A stretch of DNA of 64,000 bases from Bacilli bacterium (GTDB taxonomy: Bacteria > Bacillota_I > Bacilli_A > RFN20 > CAG-826): positions 1 through 64,000 of the forward strand of contig JAGCCQ010000007.1 of the NCBI GenBank assembly GCA_017651565.1. The letters are read 5' to 3'. Within the stretch, counting starts at the first letter, position 1; every line of letters begins with the position of its first letter. Below the pieces are notes generated by a model, which saw only the letters and a list, made by a program, of their open reading frames with translations, was not told the DNA's origin and searched no databases. Below, in pieces: positions 16,264 through 25,135 of the stretch. A program made the position numbers and the translations under genes.

Positions 16264-17643
16264 TTATGCGTTATATATATCATCAATTGTGATTAAAATG
16301 TAGTTTTCTGGATCATTAATTGAAAAGCCAGATTTGGAAATAAAACCCAATTTGTTGTATTCAATATTCTTTTTTGACAACTGATATTTTTCTTCATTAA
16401 CAACAGAATCATCAACTAATTCTTTTGTAAATTTAACTTCATAAAAGTCGTATCCATTTTTGTTCATTGTTACAACATCAAATTCCCCATTTGTTTTGTT
16501 AATTGGGTCGTCATAATAATATTTTCCAACTTTGTATAGCGGTGGGTTTATTTTTCTTTCAATATTTTGTTTTATAAGATATTGAGCACTTATTCTTTCA
16601 AATTCTTTTGGAACAAAATGTTCATAGAAATCTTCTTTAATAAACTCATTAAAAAAGTCTTTGCTGTTCATTGTTCCAAAAAATGACAATCTTCTAAAGA
16701 TGTATTTGTAATAGAATAGCGTTAATCTATCACAAATTTCGTAAATAGCTTTCTTTTGACTCTCATCATTAATTGGAGAAACCCTACTAATTGCATCCAT
16801 ATCTTCTAATTTTTTTAAAACATCTACTAATGTTGGAGAAGATGTGACGTGTGATTTATTCAAAATATCTGAAAACTTCTTATTTCCTGCTGCAATAGCA
16901 GTGAATGTTTCGTTTGCATTAGCCATTTTATTAATTTCTAATGCTACAAAGTCTTTTGCTTCAGTTAAAAGTCTAGAATTAGGAGATGCAACTAAATTAA
17001 TGATGTTTTCTTCAACACTAAGCTTATCATCAATGAATTGGTTGTAGTAAGGCACACCACCAAAAACAGAGTAAATGGCTACTTTATCCTCATTAGTCAT
17101 TAAGGGATAAAATTTTGCTGAATCATAGTAGTTCATTTGTCTTACATTTATCTTTATTGAGAATCTACCATATAGAGGATTTTTACTACTTAATATTTCT
17201 TTCATTACAGCAACGTATGATCCACATAAAATAAATTTTAAATGGCATTTATTTTTATATTCGTCAACTATTGTTTGGATAATACTGTCTAAAGAATAAT
17301 TATTTTTTCTTAAATATGGATATTCATCTAAAACAAGTACGACTGGTTTATCTAAAGATTGTGTAAAAATAAATTTTAAACATTCTCTAATAGAAACAAA
17401 ATTTGGAGTAGGCATATTAAAAACTTCAGAAATTTTTTCAGAAAGAAATTTTGCATTTGTTTTCTCTGATGCATCAACACATTCATAATATAAGCTAATT
17501 AAATCCGTATCCTTATAGGATTCTTTAATGAGTTCACTTTTTCCAATTCTTCTTCTTCCATAGACTACAATGCCTTCATAATCATTGCTTTCGTACGCCT
17601 TTTTCAAGATGCCTAATTCGTCTTGTCTTCCAATAAAATTCAT
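16264..17643 (-). CDS. Archaeal-type AAA ATPase with DUF234 nuclease-like C-terminus
   Basis: 459 aa. The N-terminus NFIGRQDELGILKKAY leads into Walker A VYGRRRIGKSEL; Walker B is VVLVLDEYPYL, and a sensor-like region KFILCGSY follows. The C-terminal part has the DUF234 pattern with a PD-(D/E)XK-like core: GEFDVVTMNKNGYDFYEVKF (Asp...Glu-x-Lys). This ATPase family is common in archaea and anaerobic bacteria, usually as isolated genes; role unknown, suspected in DNA or defence processes. The start at 17643 is chosen over a longer form because AGGAGG lies eight bases before it. It is a single gene convergent with the MFS gene. Confidence 0.85.
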   Translation of the reverse strand: MNFIGRQDELGILKKAYESNDYEGIVVYGRRRIGKSELIKESYKDTDLISLYYECVDASEKTNAKFLSEKISEVFNMPTPNFVSIRECLKFIFTQSLDKPVVLVLDEYPYLRKNNYSLDSIIQTIVDEYKNKCHLKFILCGSYVAVMKEILSSKNPLYGRFSIKINVRQMNYYDSAKFYPLMTNEDKVAIYSVFGGVPYYNQFIDDKLSVEENIINLVASPNSRLLTEAKDFVALEINKMANANETFTAIAAGNKKFSDILNKSHVTSSPTLVDVLKKLEDMDAISRVSPINDESQKKAIYEICDRLTLFYYKYIFRRLSFFGTMNSKDFFNEFIKEDFYEHFVPKEFERISAQYLIKQNIERKINPPLYKVGKYYYDDPINKTNGEFDVVTMNKNGYDFYEVKFTKELVDDSVVNEEKYQLSKKNIEYNKLGFISKSGFSINDPENYILITIDDIYNA

Positions 17644-17700
17644 ACTTTTGCCTCCTGGTAAGTTTATTATAAACAATGCGATACATCATGTAAATATGTT

Positions 17701-17736
17701 ACTCGGTTTTTTCCGAGTCGGTTTTTTCCGAGTAAC
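17701..17736. repeat. Tandem CGGTTTTTTCCGAGT repeat with hairpin potential
   Basis: ACTCGG-TTTTTT-CCGAGT followed directly by a second CGG-TTTTTT-CCGAGT. Arms can pair within or between units. It lies just upstream of the ATPase gene in the gap to the symporter gene and could be an operator or a weak terminator. Confidence 0.5.
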
Positions 17737-17775
17737 TTTTTTTACGTACGTTTGTATTGATGATTTTCGTAGAAA

Positions 17776-17812
17776 AAGACTAGAAATTTTTGAAATCTCT
17801 AGTCTGTTTTTG
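17776..17812. terminator. Bidirectional intrinsic terminator
   Basis: AGACTAGA and TCTAGTCT arms with T-rich tails on both sides; it ends the symporter gene on the minus strand. Confidence 0.8.
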
Positions 17813-17825
17813 ATTGAACTTTTAA

Positions 17826-19655
17826 TTAATATTCGATTGTAACTGGTGTTCTACCATTAGCAACTCTAAGAGCGTTGAACTCTTCAAGAACCTTAGCTTC
17901 TTCAGCTTTGTATCTTTCTAATTGCTCTGGAGTCATCTTGGCTTCTTTAGCTTTGATTTCGTTTTCAATCTTAACTCTTTCTTCAGGCATTACCCATGTA
18001 CCACCTTCAGCTTCAACAGCTGCTTTTTGGTCTTGAGCGATTGCGATGTTATCAATCTTAGTGAATTTTTCAACTGTCATGAAGAAGAACATAATGCCCA
18101 TTAATAAGTAACATACACCTTCAACACCAAAGCCTAAGATTGTGTGAACAATTTTCTTAGTTTCGACATCTGGGAATGCAGAGTTAATACCAACGATAAT
18201 ACCGTTACATAATCCACTCATAGCGACCATGATTGAACCATAAACTGCCATTGTGAATCCGTCAGTTCTCTTTCCATATACTGCTTCTTGGTGATCAAGG
18301 ACTAATGCCATAACAGCAATAGCGATGTACATTGCAGGGCAAGTACCAAGTGCTTTAATAATGAATGAGATAACAGCTAACAAACCAGAAGTTGAAATGT
18401 CTGCTTGACCTAAGAAGTCTTTTATTAAGACATTTTCTTGTAAATTTGAGAATAATCCAAAGAATGCAATAGCACCACCAAGTAATGCTAAGAATCCACT
18501 GAATGCAATTGTTTTGGATTTGCCAATTTTTGAAGCAATCATCCAAGCAAGTGGCATACCTAATGCAGTAGGAATAGCGCCTAATGTGTTAATAACTGAT
18601 GATAATGAGTTACCACCTGTCATAGCTTGTGAATAGAATGACATATCGTTATTCTTCATCATTCCACCAAATTGATATAAGAAGAAGAATACAATGATAA
18701 TCCACCAGTATTTATCGTGTAAGCAGATTTTTGCTTGCTCACCCATAGATATTTTCTTAACTTCTTTGTTACCTTTTGCTTCTTCTGCAATCTTAACTTC
18801 TTCTTCAGTGATTCTTTCTCTAGTGAAGAAGTATTCAATAATACAACCAGCGATTAATGTAACGATCATAACGATCATTAAAACGAACCATTTTTCATTA
18901 GCTGCTGCACGAGTAACTTCAGTAGTGTAATCTACACCTTCAGTTAAACTCTTTACTTCTAAGAAGTCATTTGTGAATTTTGCAGTTAAGCTGTTTGCTT
19001 TAATATATGCATCTGAGTAGTTATATTTTGGTAATAAGTGTAGTACGTCGACCAAAACGCCACCAAACATACCAGAAACACCTGCTGCTGCTAATTGAGC
19101 AACCATGATACATGTACCTAATAAGCCACGAGATTTGCCGTCTCTAGTAGATAAGTTAACTAATGCACTATGTGATGTGTAGTAAAGTGGCCATGCTAAT
19201 GCGTAATAAAGGTTATAACCAACTGCGACTAAGATAGATGTACCTACGTCGATATCAGTGATACCTTCTGCACTGTGGCTAGGGAATAAGAATAAGAACA
19301 AGAATGAAACAAGAATAACTGGCATACCAAGTAAGATAAGTGGTCTTGCCTTTCCTGCTAAAGTTGGTCTTCTTTCTAATAATCTACCAACGAATAAGTT
19401 ACCTATAACAATTAAGATTGAGCTGAAGATAGGTAATAATGTTTCGAATAAAGGTGCCCATTCACCCATACCTAAAACTTTGTCCCAGTATTGGACTAAC
19501 CAAACGTTAATAATACCGTTTGAAATAAGAGCGAGAAGTGGACCAAGCAAATAACCTAACCCTGCTTCAGGGAAAAGTTTAACGTTTGCGGCTTTGACTT
19601 TGCTTCTCATTAGCGGACTGTTAAAAAACCCGCCATTTTTAGAATCTTTTGCCAT
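17826..19655 (-). CDS. GPH/MelB-type sugar:cation symporter-like MFS protein
   Basis: 609 aa with about 12 membrane helices. The opening is basic, then GYLLGPLLALISNGIINVWLVQYWDKVLG; AWPLYYTSHSALVNLSTRDGKSRG resembles the loop after helix 4 of GPH family members (MelB, XynB-like). Between helices 6 and 7 is a basic cytoplasmic loop, and a charged 75-residue coiled tail (EEAKVLEEFNALRV) follows the last helix. GPH proteins import glycosides with Na+ or H+. No glycosidase or kinase gene adjoins, so the substrate is open. AGGAGA lies before the ATG. The gene is divergent from the pseudouridine synthase gene. Confidence 0.75.
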   Translation of the reverse strand: MAKDSKNGGFFNSPLMRSKVKAANVKLFPEAGLGYLLGPLLALISNGIINVWLVQYWDKVLGMGEWAPLFETLLPIFSSILIVIGNLFVGRLLERRPTLAGKARPLILLGMPVILVSFLFLFLFPSHSAEGITDIDVGTSILVAVGYNLYYALAWPLYYTSHSALVNLSTRDGKSRGLLGTCIMVAQLAAAGVSGMFGGVLVDVLHLLPKYNYSDAYIKANSLTAKFTNDFLEVKSLTEGVDYTTEVTRAAANEKWFVLMIVMIVTLIAGCIIEYFFTRERITEEEVKIAEEAKGNKEVKKISMGEQAKICLHDKYWWIIIVFFFLYQFGGMMKNNDMSFYSQAMTGGNSLSSVINTLGAIPTALGMPLAWMIASKIGKSKTIAFSGFLALLGGAIAFFGLFSNLQENVLIKDFLGQADISTSGLLAVISFIIKALGTCPAMYIAIAVMALVLDHQEAVYGKRTDGFTMAVYGSIMVAMSGLCNGIIVGINSAFPDVETKKIVHTILGFGVEGVCYLLMGIMFFFMTVEKFTKIDNIAIAQDQKAAVEAEGGTWVMPEERVKIENEIKAKEAKMTPEQLERYKAEEAKVLEEFNALRVANGRTPVTIEY

Positions 19656-19730
19656 AAAACTCTCCTATAAATCTTTAATATAATACCACACACGTATTAA
19701 AATACAAAAAGTGATAATATAAATGACAAC

Positions 19731-20429
19731 ATGAAAAGTTTAGATGAAATTATAATTTACAAAGACGACAATATTGTTATTTTAAATAAACCTTCTTTTT
19801 TGTTATCGCAAAAAGATGGTACTGGGGAGGTATCTTTGGAAGATTATGTTCAAGAATATTTCCGTAACAAGAATGCGCGTTTAATTAATAGATTAGATAA
19901 GGACACAACTGGTTTGATTGTGTTTGGTTTAAACGAGCCAACAATCAAATATTTCAATGAAGTTTTTTCTAATCACGAGAAAGTAGAAAAGAAGTATTTA
20001 ACATTAGTAAGTGGACAAGTAACTGAACCAGGAGAAGTAAACGCCCCTATTAGAAAAAACTTCCAATTAAAGAAAATGGTAGTGGCTTCTGAGAAAAATG
20101 GTGGTAAGAAAGCGCTCACTTTATATAAACCAATTAATGTATTTGATGACACTACTCTTTTAGAAGTTACTTTAAAAACAGGAAGAACTCATCAAATTAG
20201 AGTTCATATGTCTTATATTCGTCATCATGTCATTGGAGATTATAAGTACGGTGACTTCAAGATAAATAACAAATATAAGAACGAATATGGGTTAACAACA
20301 CAGTTCTTACATAGCTATTCATTAACGTTTAATTGCTTAGATGGAAAATATAAATATTTAGATGGTAAACATTTTGTTTGTGACCTTCCAGAAGGCCTTA
20401 AAAATATTTTAAATTCAAAAGTAGGGTAA
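19731..20429 (+). CDS. RluA-family RNA pseudouridine synthase
   Basis: 232 aa, catalytic domain only, no N-terminal S4 domain. It has the RluA-family start DNIVILNKPSFLLSQ, the catalytic motif LINRLDKDTTGLIVFG with the nucleophilic Asp in RLD (residue about 55), and the later TLLEVTLKTGRTHQIRVHMS and HHVIGDYKYGD motifs. These enzymes isomerise uridine in rRNA or tRNA; the RNA site (RluC/RluD/TruC type) cannot be settled by sequence alone. There is no Shine-Dalgarno site; a GATAAT -10-like box lies 12 bases before the ATG, so the leader is very short or absent. Confidence 0.88.
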   Translation: MKSLDEIIIYKDDNIVILNKPSFLLSQKDGTGEVSLEDYVQEYFRNKNARLINRLDKDTTGLIVFGLNEPTIKYFNEVFSNHEKVEKKYLTLVSGQVTEPGEVNAPIRKNFQLKKMVVASEKNGGKKALTLYKPINVFDDTTLLEVTLKTGRTHQIRVHMSYIRHHVIGDYKYGDFKINNKYKNEYGLTTQFLHSYSLTFNCLDGKYKYLDGKHFVCDLPEGLKNILNSKVG

Positions 20430-20507
20430 TACATAACATATCTTAATGAAATAAAAAGCATTAAAAAATATGCAATTAGCAAAAAAACGCATTTTGAGTG
20501 AAAATTT

Positions 20508-20528
20508 CTAATATATTAAATATATTAG
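20508..20528. repeat. Perfect 21-base palindrome
   Basis: Ten-base arms CTAATATATT and AATATATTAG around one A, between the pseudouridine synthase and the oppA promoter. No T-tract follows, so it is more like an operator than a terminator. Confidence 0.5.
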
Positions 20529-20571
20529 GAATATTTTAAAACTCAATTTTTTAGATTTTTAAAAAAAATTC

Positions 20572-20601
20572 TTTACACATTCGTTATCACGTATGTATAA
20601 T
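20572..20601 (+). promoter_or_regulatory. Promoter of the oligopeptide transporter operon
   Basis: TTTACA (20572-20577), 18-base spacer, TATAAT (20596-20601). Confidence 0.8.
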
Positions 20602-20606
20602 AAGCC

Positions 20607-20681
20607 AAATCATTTTTAGGAGATGATTTTCTAAAGGACGGATACAAAATAAAGTCATTTGCTACTTATTTAAAGGTATCC
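20607..20681 (+). promoter_or_regulatory. Structured 5' leader of oppA
   Basis: Two hairpins in the 100-base leader: AAATCAT/ATGATTT (20607-20629) and a longer one with GGATAC/GTATCC (20640-20681) whose inner arms AAATAAAGT/ACTTATTT also pair. The ribosome site AGGAGG (20693-20698) stays free. I do not recognise a known riboswitch; it may stabilise the abundant oppA message. Confidence 0.45.
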
Positions 20682-20705
20682 ACCTATTCATTAGGAGGTA
20701 GAAAA

Positions 20706-22904
20706 ATGAAAAAGAAAATCCTATTTCTCTCTTCTGTAGCTATTTTAGCTTCTGGTGGCCTTGCTGCATGTAGTGATAATGGAGAAGGACCTGAAGTTGA
20801 GAAGGAATTCAAAAGCAATGCTGAAGCACTTGGCATTTCTAAAGATGCTCTTCAAGAAATGGTATTAGGCGATTACGATGAGCTTTATAGAAAAGCTGCT
20901 GCAATCACTGATCCAGCAAAGACTGACGAAAGATTTAAAGCTTTTGCTAAAGCTGAATATGAATTAATTTATGGTTCAGGTCTTGTCATTCCTTGGTTAG
21001 CACAAAACGGTACTACAGCTTCTGTTTCTAAGACAATTCCTTGGCAAGCTGGTAGAGCTTCTTACGGCTTAACTAGTGACAAATTCAAAAACGTTGTTGC
21101 TACTAACGCTGCTATGACTAAAGAAGAAAGAGCTAAAGTTACTGCTGCATATGATGATGCAAAAGCAAATCAACCTGCACCTTTCGAAGCTGATCAAGAC
21201 GGTTGGGTCTCATTAGCAAACCAAAATGCAAACCCTGCATTTGCTGATGATGGTTCCTACACAGTTGGTAGTGGTGAAAATGCTGTTACATTCGCAGGCA
21301 CAAGAATTAAAAAGGAATTAAAGACAACTTATTCCAAAGAACCTGAAAAAGCATTCTTAAACTACTTAACAAATACTTGGACTTACAACTCATACCATTA
21401 CTGTAATATGGTCGACGGCTTAGTCGAAAACGATAAGTTCGGTAATGTTGTTGGCGCTCTTGCTGATAAATATAAAGTTGAGAGTTTGGCAGATGGCAAA
21501 CAGGTTTGGACATTCCATCTTAAAGATGCTGAATGGGTTGATAATAAAACTGGTGAAAAGAAATATGATGTCGTCGCTGATGACTTCGTTGCTGCAGCTG
21601 AATACGTCCTTAATGGTCAAAACGCAGCTGGTGCTGCTAACTTAATGACTGGCTTCATCGATGGTGCTGCAAAATATAATGAAGACACATCTGCTGAAGG
21701 CGGAACTGGTGATTTCAGTAAAGTTGGTGTTAAAGCAGTCGATTCCAAAACAATCCAATACACATTAATTGAAGAAACTCCATTCTTCATGACTGTCTTA
21801 ACTTATTCTCCATACTTACCAGTCAACCGTACATTCTTAAATACACAAGGTTCTGATTTTGGTAAAGATGAAAATAAATTATTGGTTAACGGTGCATTCA
21901 GAATCACTGAACACGAAACTAGTGGTCATATGATTTACACAAAGAATGATCGTTACTATGATAAAGAACACGTTTATCTCGATACAGTTAGACGTCAATT
22001 CATCGCTGGTGATAAGACATCAGCTGATATCCGTGGCATGTATGAAAACGGTGAAATTGATTCCTTCAGCGTTAACGTAAAAGATAGCGATGGTTGGAAG
22101 AAATACGTTACTGGTCCAGATGGAACTGGTTCACAAAAGAATCCATATGCATCTGACTGTAACGCAATCACTTCATTCGGTACTGCTACTTACATTGGTT
22201 ACTTCAACTTCAACCGTAGTGGTTGGGAATACACAAACCAAGAAAACAACAAAAACTACAATGATAAGCTCTACACAGCTAAAGCTTTACTTAATAAGAA
22301 CTTCCGTAAAGGTTTCTTATATGGCTTAAAAGTTGAAGAAAAATTAAAAATGTATTCACCTGATGATCCAATCGACTGGTGTATGAGAAGCTATACTAAC
22401 AACGAATTAGTTTCTTGCAACGGTAAAGATTACACTGAATATGTTGATGCATACTATATGGAACAAGCATTAGTTGAAGATCCAAACTTCTCATTAACTG
22501 GCATTAGAAATAAAGCTAATATGGTTAACGGCAAAGCAACAGATCCTATCTACAATGCTGAAAAAGCAAAAGCATACTTTGCGAAAGCAAAGAATGAATT
22601 AATCTGTGCTGGTGTTCCTGCAGATGCATTCCCAATTAAGATTGATGTTATCGGTGACCAAGATATCGAATCTCGTGCATATGATGATGCAATGTATAAA
22701 GCATTAACTGATGCATGTGGTGAATTTGTCAAGATTAACTCAAATATCCCACAAAACGATGAACAAGATACTCTTTGGGGTTCAGTCGTCAACAACTATG
22801 ACTTCTCATTATGGTCAGGTTGGGGCCCAGACTACGCAGATCCTAACACATATCTCCATACTTTCTGTATCAATGGTGATATGGTTGAACAATTAGGCTT
22901 TTAA
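20706..22904 (+). CDS. oppA: Oligopeptide-binding lipoprotein, apparently permuted SBP_bac_5 (OppA-like)
   Basis: 732-aa lipoprotein with lipobox LAAC (Cys22). It captures peptides outside the membrane for the permease encoded downstream. Residues from about 205 show the family start (YHYCNMVDGLVENDKFGNVV, VWTFHLKDAEWVDNKTGEKK, DVVADDFVAA). The protein ends right after SGWGPDYADPNTYLHTF, where normal members have about 100 more residues. That missing end seems to be at the N-terminus: residues 57-135 (DELYRKAAAITDPAKTDERF, FAKAEYELIYGSGLVIPWL, YGLTSDKFKNVV) resemble the usual C-terminal helix and strand. A circular permutation is the simplest reading; duplication plus truncation is the alternative. 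The gene is followed by a strong hairpin that should lower downstream expression. Confidence 0.85.
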   Translation: MKKKILFLSSVAILASGGLAACSDNGEGPEVEKEFKSNAEALGISKDALQEMVLGDYDELYRKAAAITDPAKTDERFKAFAKAEYELIYGSGLVIPWLAQNGTTASVSKTIPWQAGRASYGLTSDKFKNVVATNAAMTKEERAKVTAAYDDAKANQPAPFEADQDGWVSLANQNANPAFADDGSYTVGSGENAVTFAGTRIKKELKTTYSKEPEKAFLNYLTNTWTYNSYHYCNMVDGLVENDKFGNVVGALADKYKVESLADGKQVWTFHLKDAEWVDNKTGEKKYDVVADDFVAAAEYVLNGQNAAGAANLMTGFIDGAAKYNEDTSAEGGTGDFSKVGVKAVDSKTIQYTLIEETPFFMTVLTYSPYLPVNRTFLNTQGSDFGKDENKLLVNGAFRITEHETSGHMIYTKNDRYYDKEHVYLDTVRRQFIAGDKTSADIRGMYENGEIDSFSVNVKDSDGWKKYVTGPDGTGSQKNPYASDCNAITSFGTATYIGYFNFNRSGWEYTNQENNKNYNDKLYTAKALLNKNFRKGFLYGLKVEEKLKMYSPDDPIDWCMRSYTNNELVSCNGKDYTEYVDAYYMEQALVEDPNFSLTGIRNKANMVNGKATDPIYNAEKAKAYFAKAKNELICAGVPADAFPIKIDVIGDQDIESRAYDDAMYKALTDACGEFVKINSNIPQNDEQDTLWGSVVNNYDFSLWSGWGPDYADPNTYLHTFCINGDMVEQLGF

Positions 22905-22933
22905 TTAAAAGTAGTTTGAACTATAATAGCAAA

Positions 22934-22968
22934 ATGGGAGGAGATAACTCCTCCCATTCTTTTTTTTC
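22934..22968 (+). terminator. Intergenic terminator between oppA and oppB
   Basis: Perfect 10-bp stem (ATGGGAGGAG and CTCCTCCCAT), 4-base loop, then T-rich tail. It would let only part of the transcription continue into the permease genes, giving more binding protein than transporter. Its CTCCTCCC arm could also pair with the following AAGGAGGG ribosome site. Confidence 0.85.
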
Positions 22969-22987
22969 AAAAGGAGGGACAAGTAAA

Positions 22988-24151
22988 ATGGATGAAGTTA
23001 TTAAAAACGGAAATAGAATAACTTTTAAAGATAAAGTCTTGCGTGTTTTTAAAAGCATTTCTAAAGCTATACATAATCCAACATTTGTATACATCTTACG
23101 TCGTATTGTTTCGTCTTTATTTACATTATTTTTATTAACTGCCATTGTTACGGCATTAATGAGATTTTTACCAGACATAAAATTCTATCCAATCAAGGAC
23201 TACAACATGCTTCGTGGAAAATTAGGTCCAGAAGGTGCTGATAGATGGAGAGATTTACAACTTTATTTAGTTGGAAGAAGACATAGAGATGGATCACAAG
23301 TCTCTGTTTTAGAATCCATATTAACTTATTTCTATTGGATTTTGCCTATTCCAAAAGCCGTTCCAATTAAATGGAACACTTCTTATACGCAAGTTAAAGA
23401 GTATTATCAAGCATTCTGTTATTTTGGCCAAGCTAAATCAATTAGTGGTACTCCATATATTACAGATTTATTCGTAGAAAAAATGGGCATCTCATTTAAG
23501 ATCTCTATTTGGACTACTGTTTTATGTTATGTTTTCGCAATTCCTCTTGGTGTCTTTATGGCAAAGAAACCAGGTGGATGGTTCGATAAAATTGGTAACG
23601 TATTTATCGTTTTAAACTACGCAATACCGGCATTGGTTTTCTATTTGCTGATGTGCAGCTGGATGGGTAAGAGTGATGGCTTCTGGGGATGGGGCCAATT
23701 CGGTAGTTTCTATGTTAAGGAAAAATGGCAATCAATTATTCCTCCGATCTTTTGTGTTGTCTTCCTGTCTATTCCTGGCGTCGCGATTTGGATCAGACGT
23801 TTCATGGTCGATGAGTTATCATCCGATTATGTTAAATTTGCGCGCGCTAAAGGCTTATCCGAAAATAGAATCATGTTCACACACGTCTTAAGAAACGCTT
23901 GTGTTCCATTAGTTAGAAACTTACCAGCAACATTCATTGGTGCTATCGTAGGTTCTTACTATATCGAGTATATTTGGTCTATTCCAGGCACTGGTAGATT
24001 ATTAACTGGTGCGTTAAGTGGTTCGACACCAGATATTCAATTAGTTCAATCTCTTACATTCTTGTATGCAGCTTTAAGTATGATTTCATTCTTGCTTGGT
24101 GATATCGTTACTGTATTTGCTGATCCAAGAATTAAGATTTTAAGTGATTAA
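22988..24151 (+). CDS. oppB: Oligopeptide ABC transporter permease OppB
   Basis: 387-aa inner-membrane permease. It has a cytoplasmic N-terminal tail, a first helix (YILRRIVSSLFTLFLLTAIV), a long outside loop of about 100 residues, and five further helices. The EAA motif that contacts the ATPases is DYVKFARAKGLSENRIMFTH. Start 22988 is chosen because AAGGAGGG lies ten bases before it; an upstream TTG at 22916 would read through the terminator hairpin. The family usually has about 310 residues; the extra length is in the first periplasmic loop. It pairs with OppC to form the channel. Confidence 0.9.
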   Translation: MDEVIKNGNRITFKDKVLRVFKSISKAIHNPTFVYILRRIVSSLFTLFLLTAIVTALMRFLPDIKFYPIKDYNMLRGKLGPEGADRWRDLQLYLVGRRHRDGSQVSVLESILTYFYWILPIPKAVPIKWNTSYTQVKEYYQAFCYFGQAKSISGTPYITDLFVEKMGISFKISIWTTVLCYVFAIPLGVFMAKKPGGWFDKIGNVFIVLNYAIPALVFYLLMCSWMGKSDGFWGWGQFGSFYVKEKWQSIIPPIFCVVFLSIPGVAIWIRRFMVDELSSDYVKFARAKGLSENRIMFTHVLRNACVPLVRNLPATFIGAIVGSYYIEYIWSIPGTGRLLTGALSGSTPDIQLVQSLTFLYAALSMISFLLGDIVTVFADPRIKILSD

Positions 24152-24163
24152 GGAGGGACAGAT

Positions 24164-25120
24164 ATGGCAAAAGATATTCAACCAGAAGCAATTCAAAACG
24201 AAAACGACTTATTTGTTCGCGTTCCTATCAACGAGACTGAATCAGAACACTTAGCAGCTGAACCATATTCTTATTGGAAATCAGTTTTTAGAGTCTTTAT
24301 TAAAAAACCATCAGCAATCATTGCGATCGTTTGTATGTTCTTAATGATTGTTGGTATTATTGTTGTTCCTATTTGCGCGTATGAAGGCGCATACGAATCT
24401 AATATTGCTATTGCTAACTTAGCACCTTCAGGAGAACACTTCTTTGGTACTGACTTAGCTGGTAGAGATTTATTCTTCTGTTGTTTTAAAGGATTATCTA
24501 AATCATTATTTTTAGCATTCATTACTTCTATTATTAATGTCATTATTGGTACTGTTGTTGGTCTAGCATGGGGTTATTTCCGTAAGTTAGATCCAATTAT
24601 GATTGAGATTTATAACTTATTTAGTAATATCCCTAGCTTATTACTTTATATGTTATTATCCTTCGTCTTTACTAACGCATTCCCTAGTATGACGCCTGAG
24701 CTAAGACTTATCTTTGCTTTGTGTAGTATTGGGTGGATTGGCGTTGCGTTATTTATTCGTAACCAAACAATTATTATTACAAACCGTGATTATAACGTTG
24801 CGTCTATTACATTAGGTACACCTGCTAGAAGAATTATGATGAAGAACTTACTTCCATACTTATTAGCAGTTATTATCACTGAACTTTCATTAATGCTCCC
24901 AGGCATGATTTCAAGTGAAGTTACTATGTCATTCTTCGGTGTTGGCTTACCTGTAGAAACAATTTCTATCGGTGCTATTCTTGATGCTGGATACCGTTAC
25001 TTCACATCAAAACCATGGCAATTACTTGCTCCTGCTGGAACATTAGCATTCATTATTTTTACATTCTACTTATTAGGCTTAGCATTATCTGATGCTCTTG
25101 ATCCTAAGAAACATAGATAG
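24164..25120 (+). CDS. oppC: Oligopeptide ABC transporter permease OppC
   Basis: 318 aa, usual family length. Starts with a cytoplasmic tail and YWKSVFRVFIKKPSAIIAIV, has the outside motif EHFFGTDLAGRDLFFCCFKG typical of OppC/DppC, and the EAA motif region YNVASITLGTPARRIMMKN. Six membrane helices. An AGGAGGG site precedes ATG 24164, twelve bases after the stop of oppB. It forms the second half of the peptide channel. Confidence 0.92.
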   Translation: MAKDIQPEAIQNENDLFVRVPINETESEHLAAEPYSYWKSVFRVFIKKPSAIIAIVCMFLMIVGIIVVPICAYEGAYESNIAIANLAPSGEHFFGTDLAGRDLFFCCFKGLSKSLFLAFITSIINVIIGTVVGLAWGYFRKLDPIMIEIYNLFSNIPSLLLYMLLSFVFTNAFPSMTPELRLIFALCSIGWIGVALFIRNQTIIITNRDYNVASITLGTPARRIMMKNLLPYLLAVIITELSLMLPGMISSEVTMSFFGVGLPVETISIGAILDAGYRYFTSKPWQLLAPAGTLAFIIFTFYLLGLALSDALDPKKHR

Positions 25121-25135
25121 ACTGGAGGGAAGATT

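Noticed and set aside
16264-17643. The DUF234 ATPase as a transposition or mobile-element protein
   Set aside because: No terminal inverted repeats, target duplication or transposase accompany it; its family is usually chromosomal.
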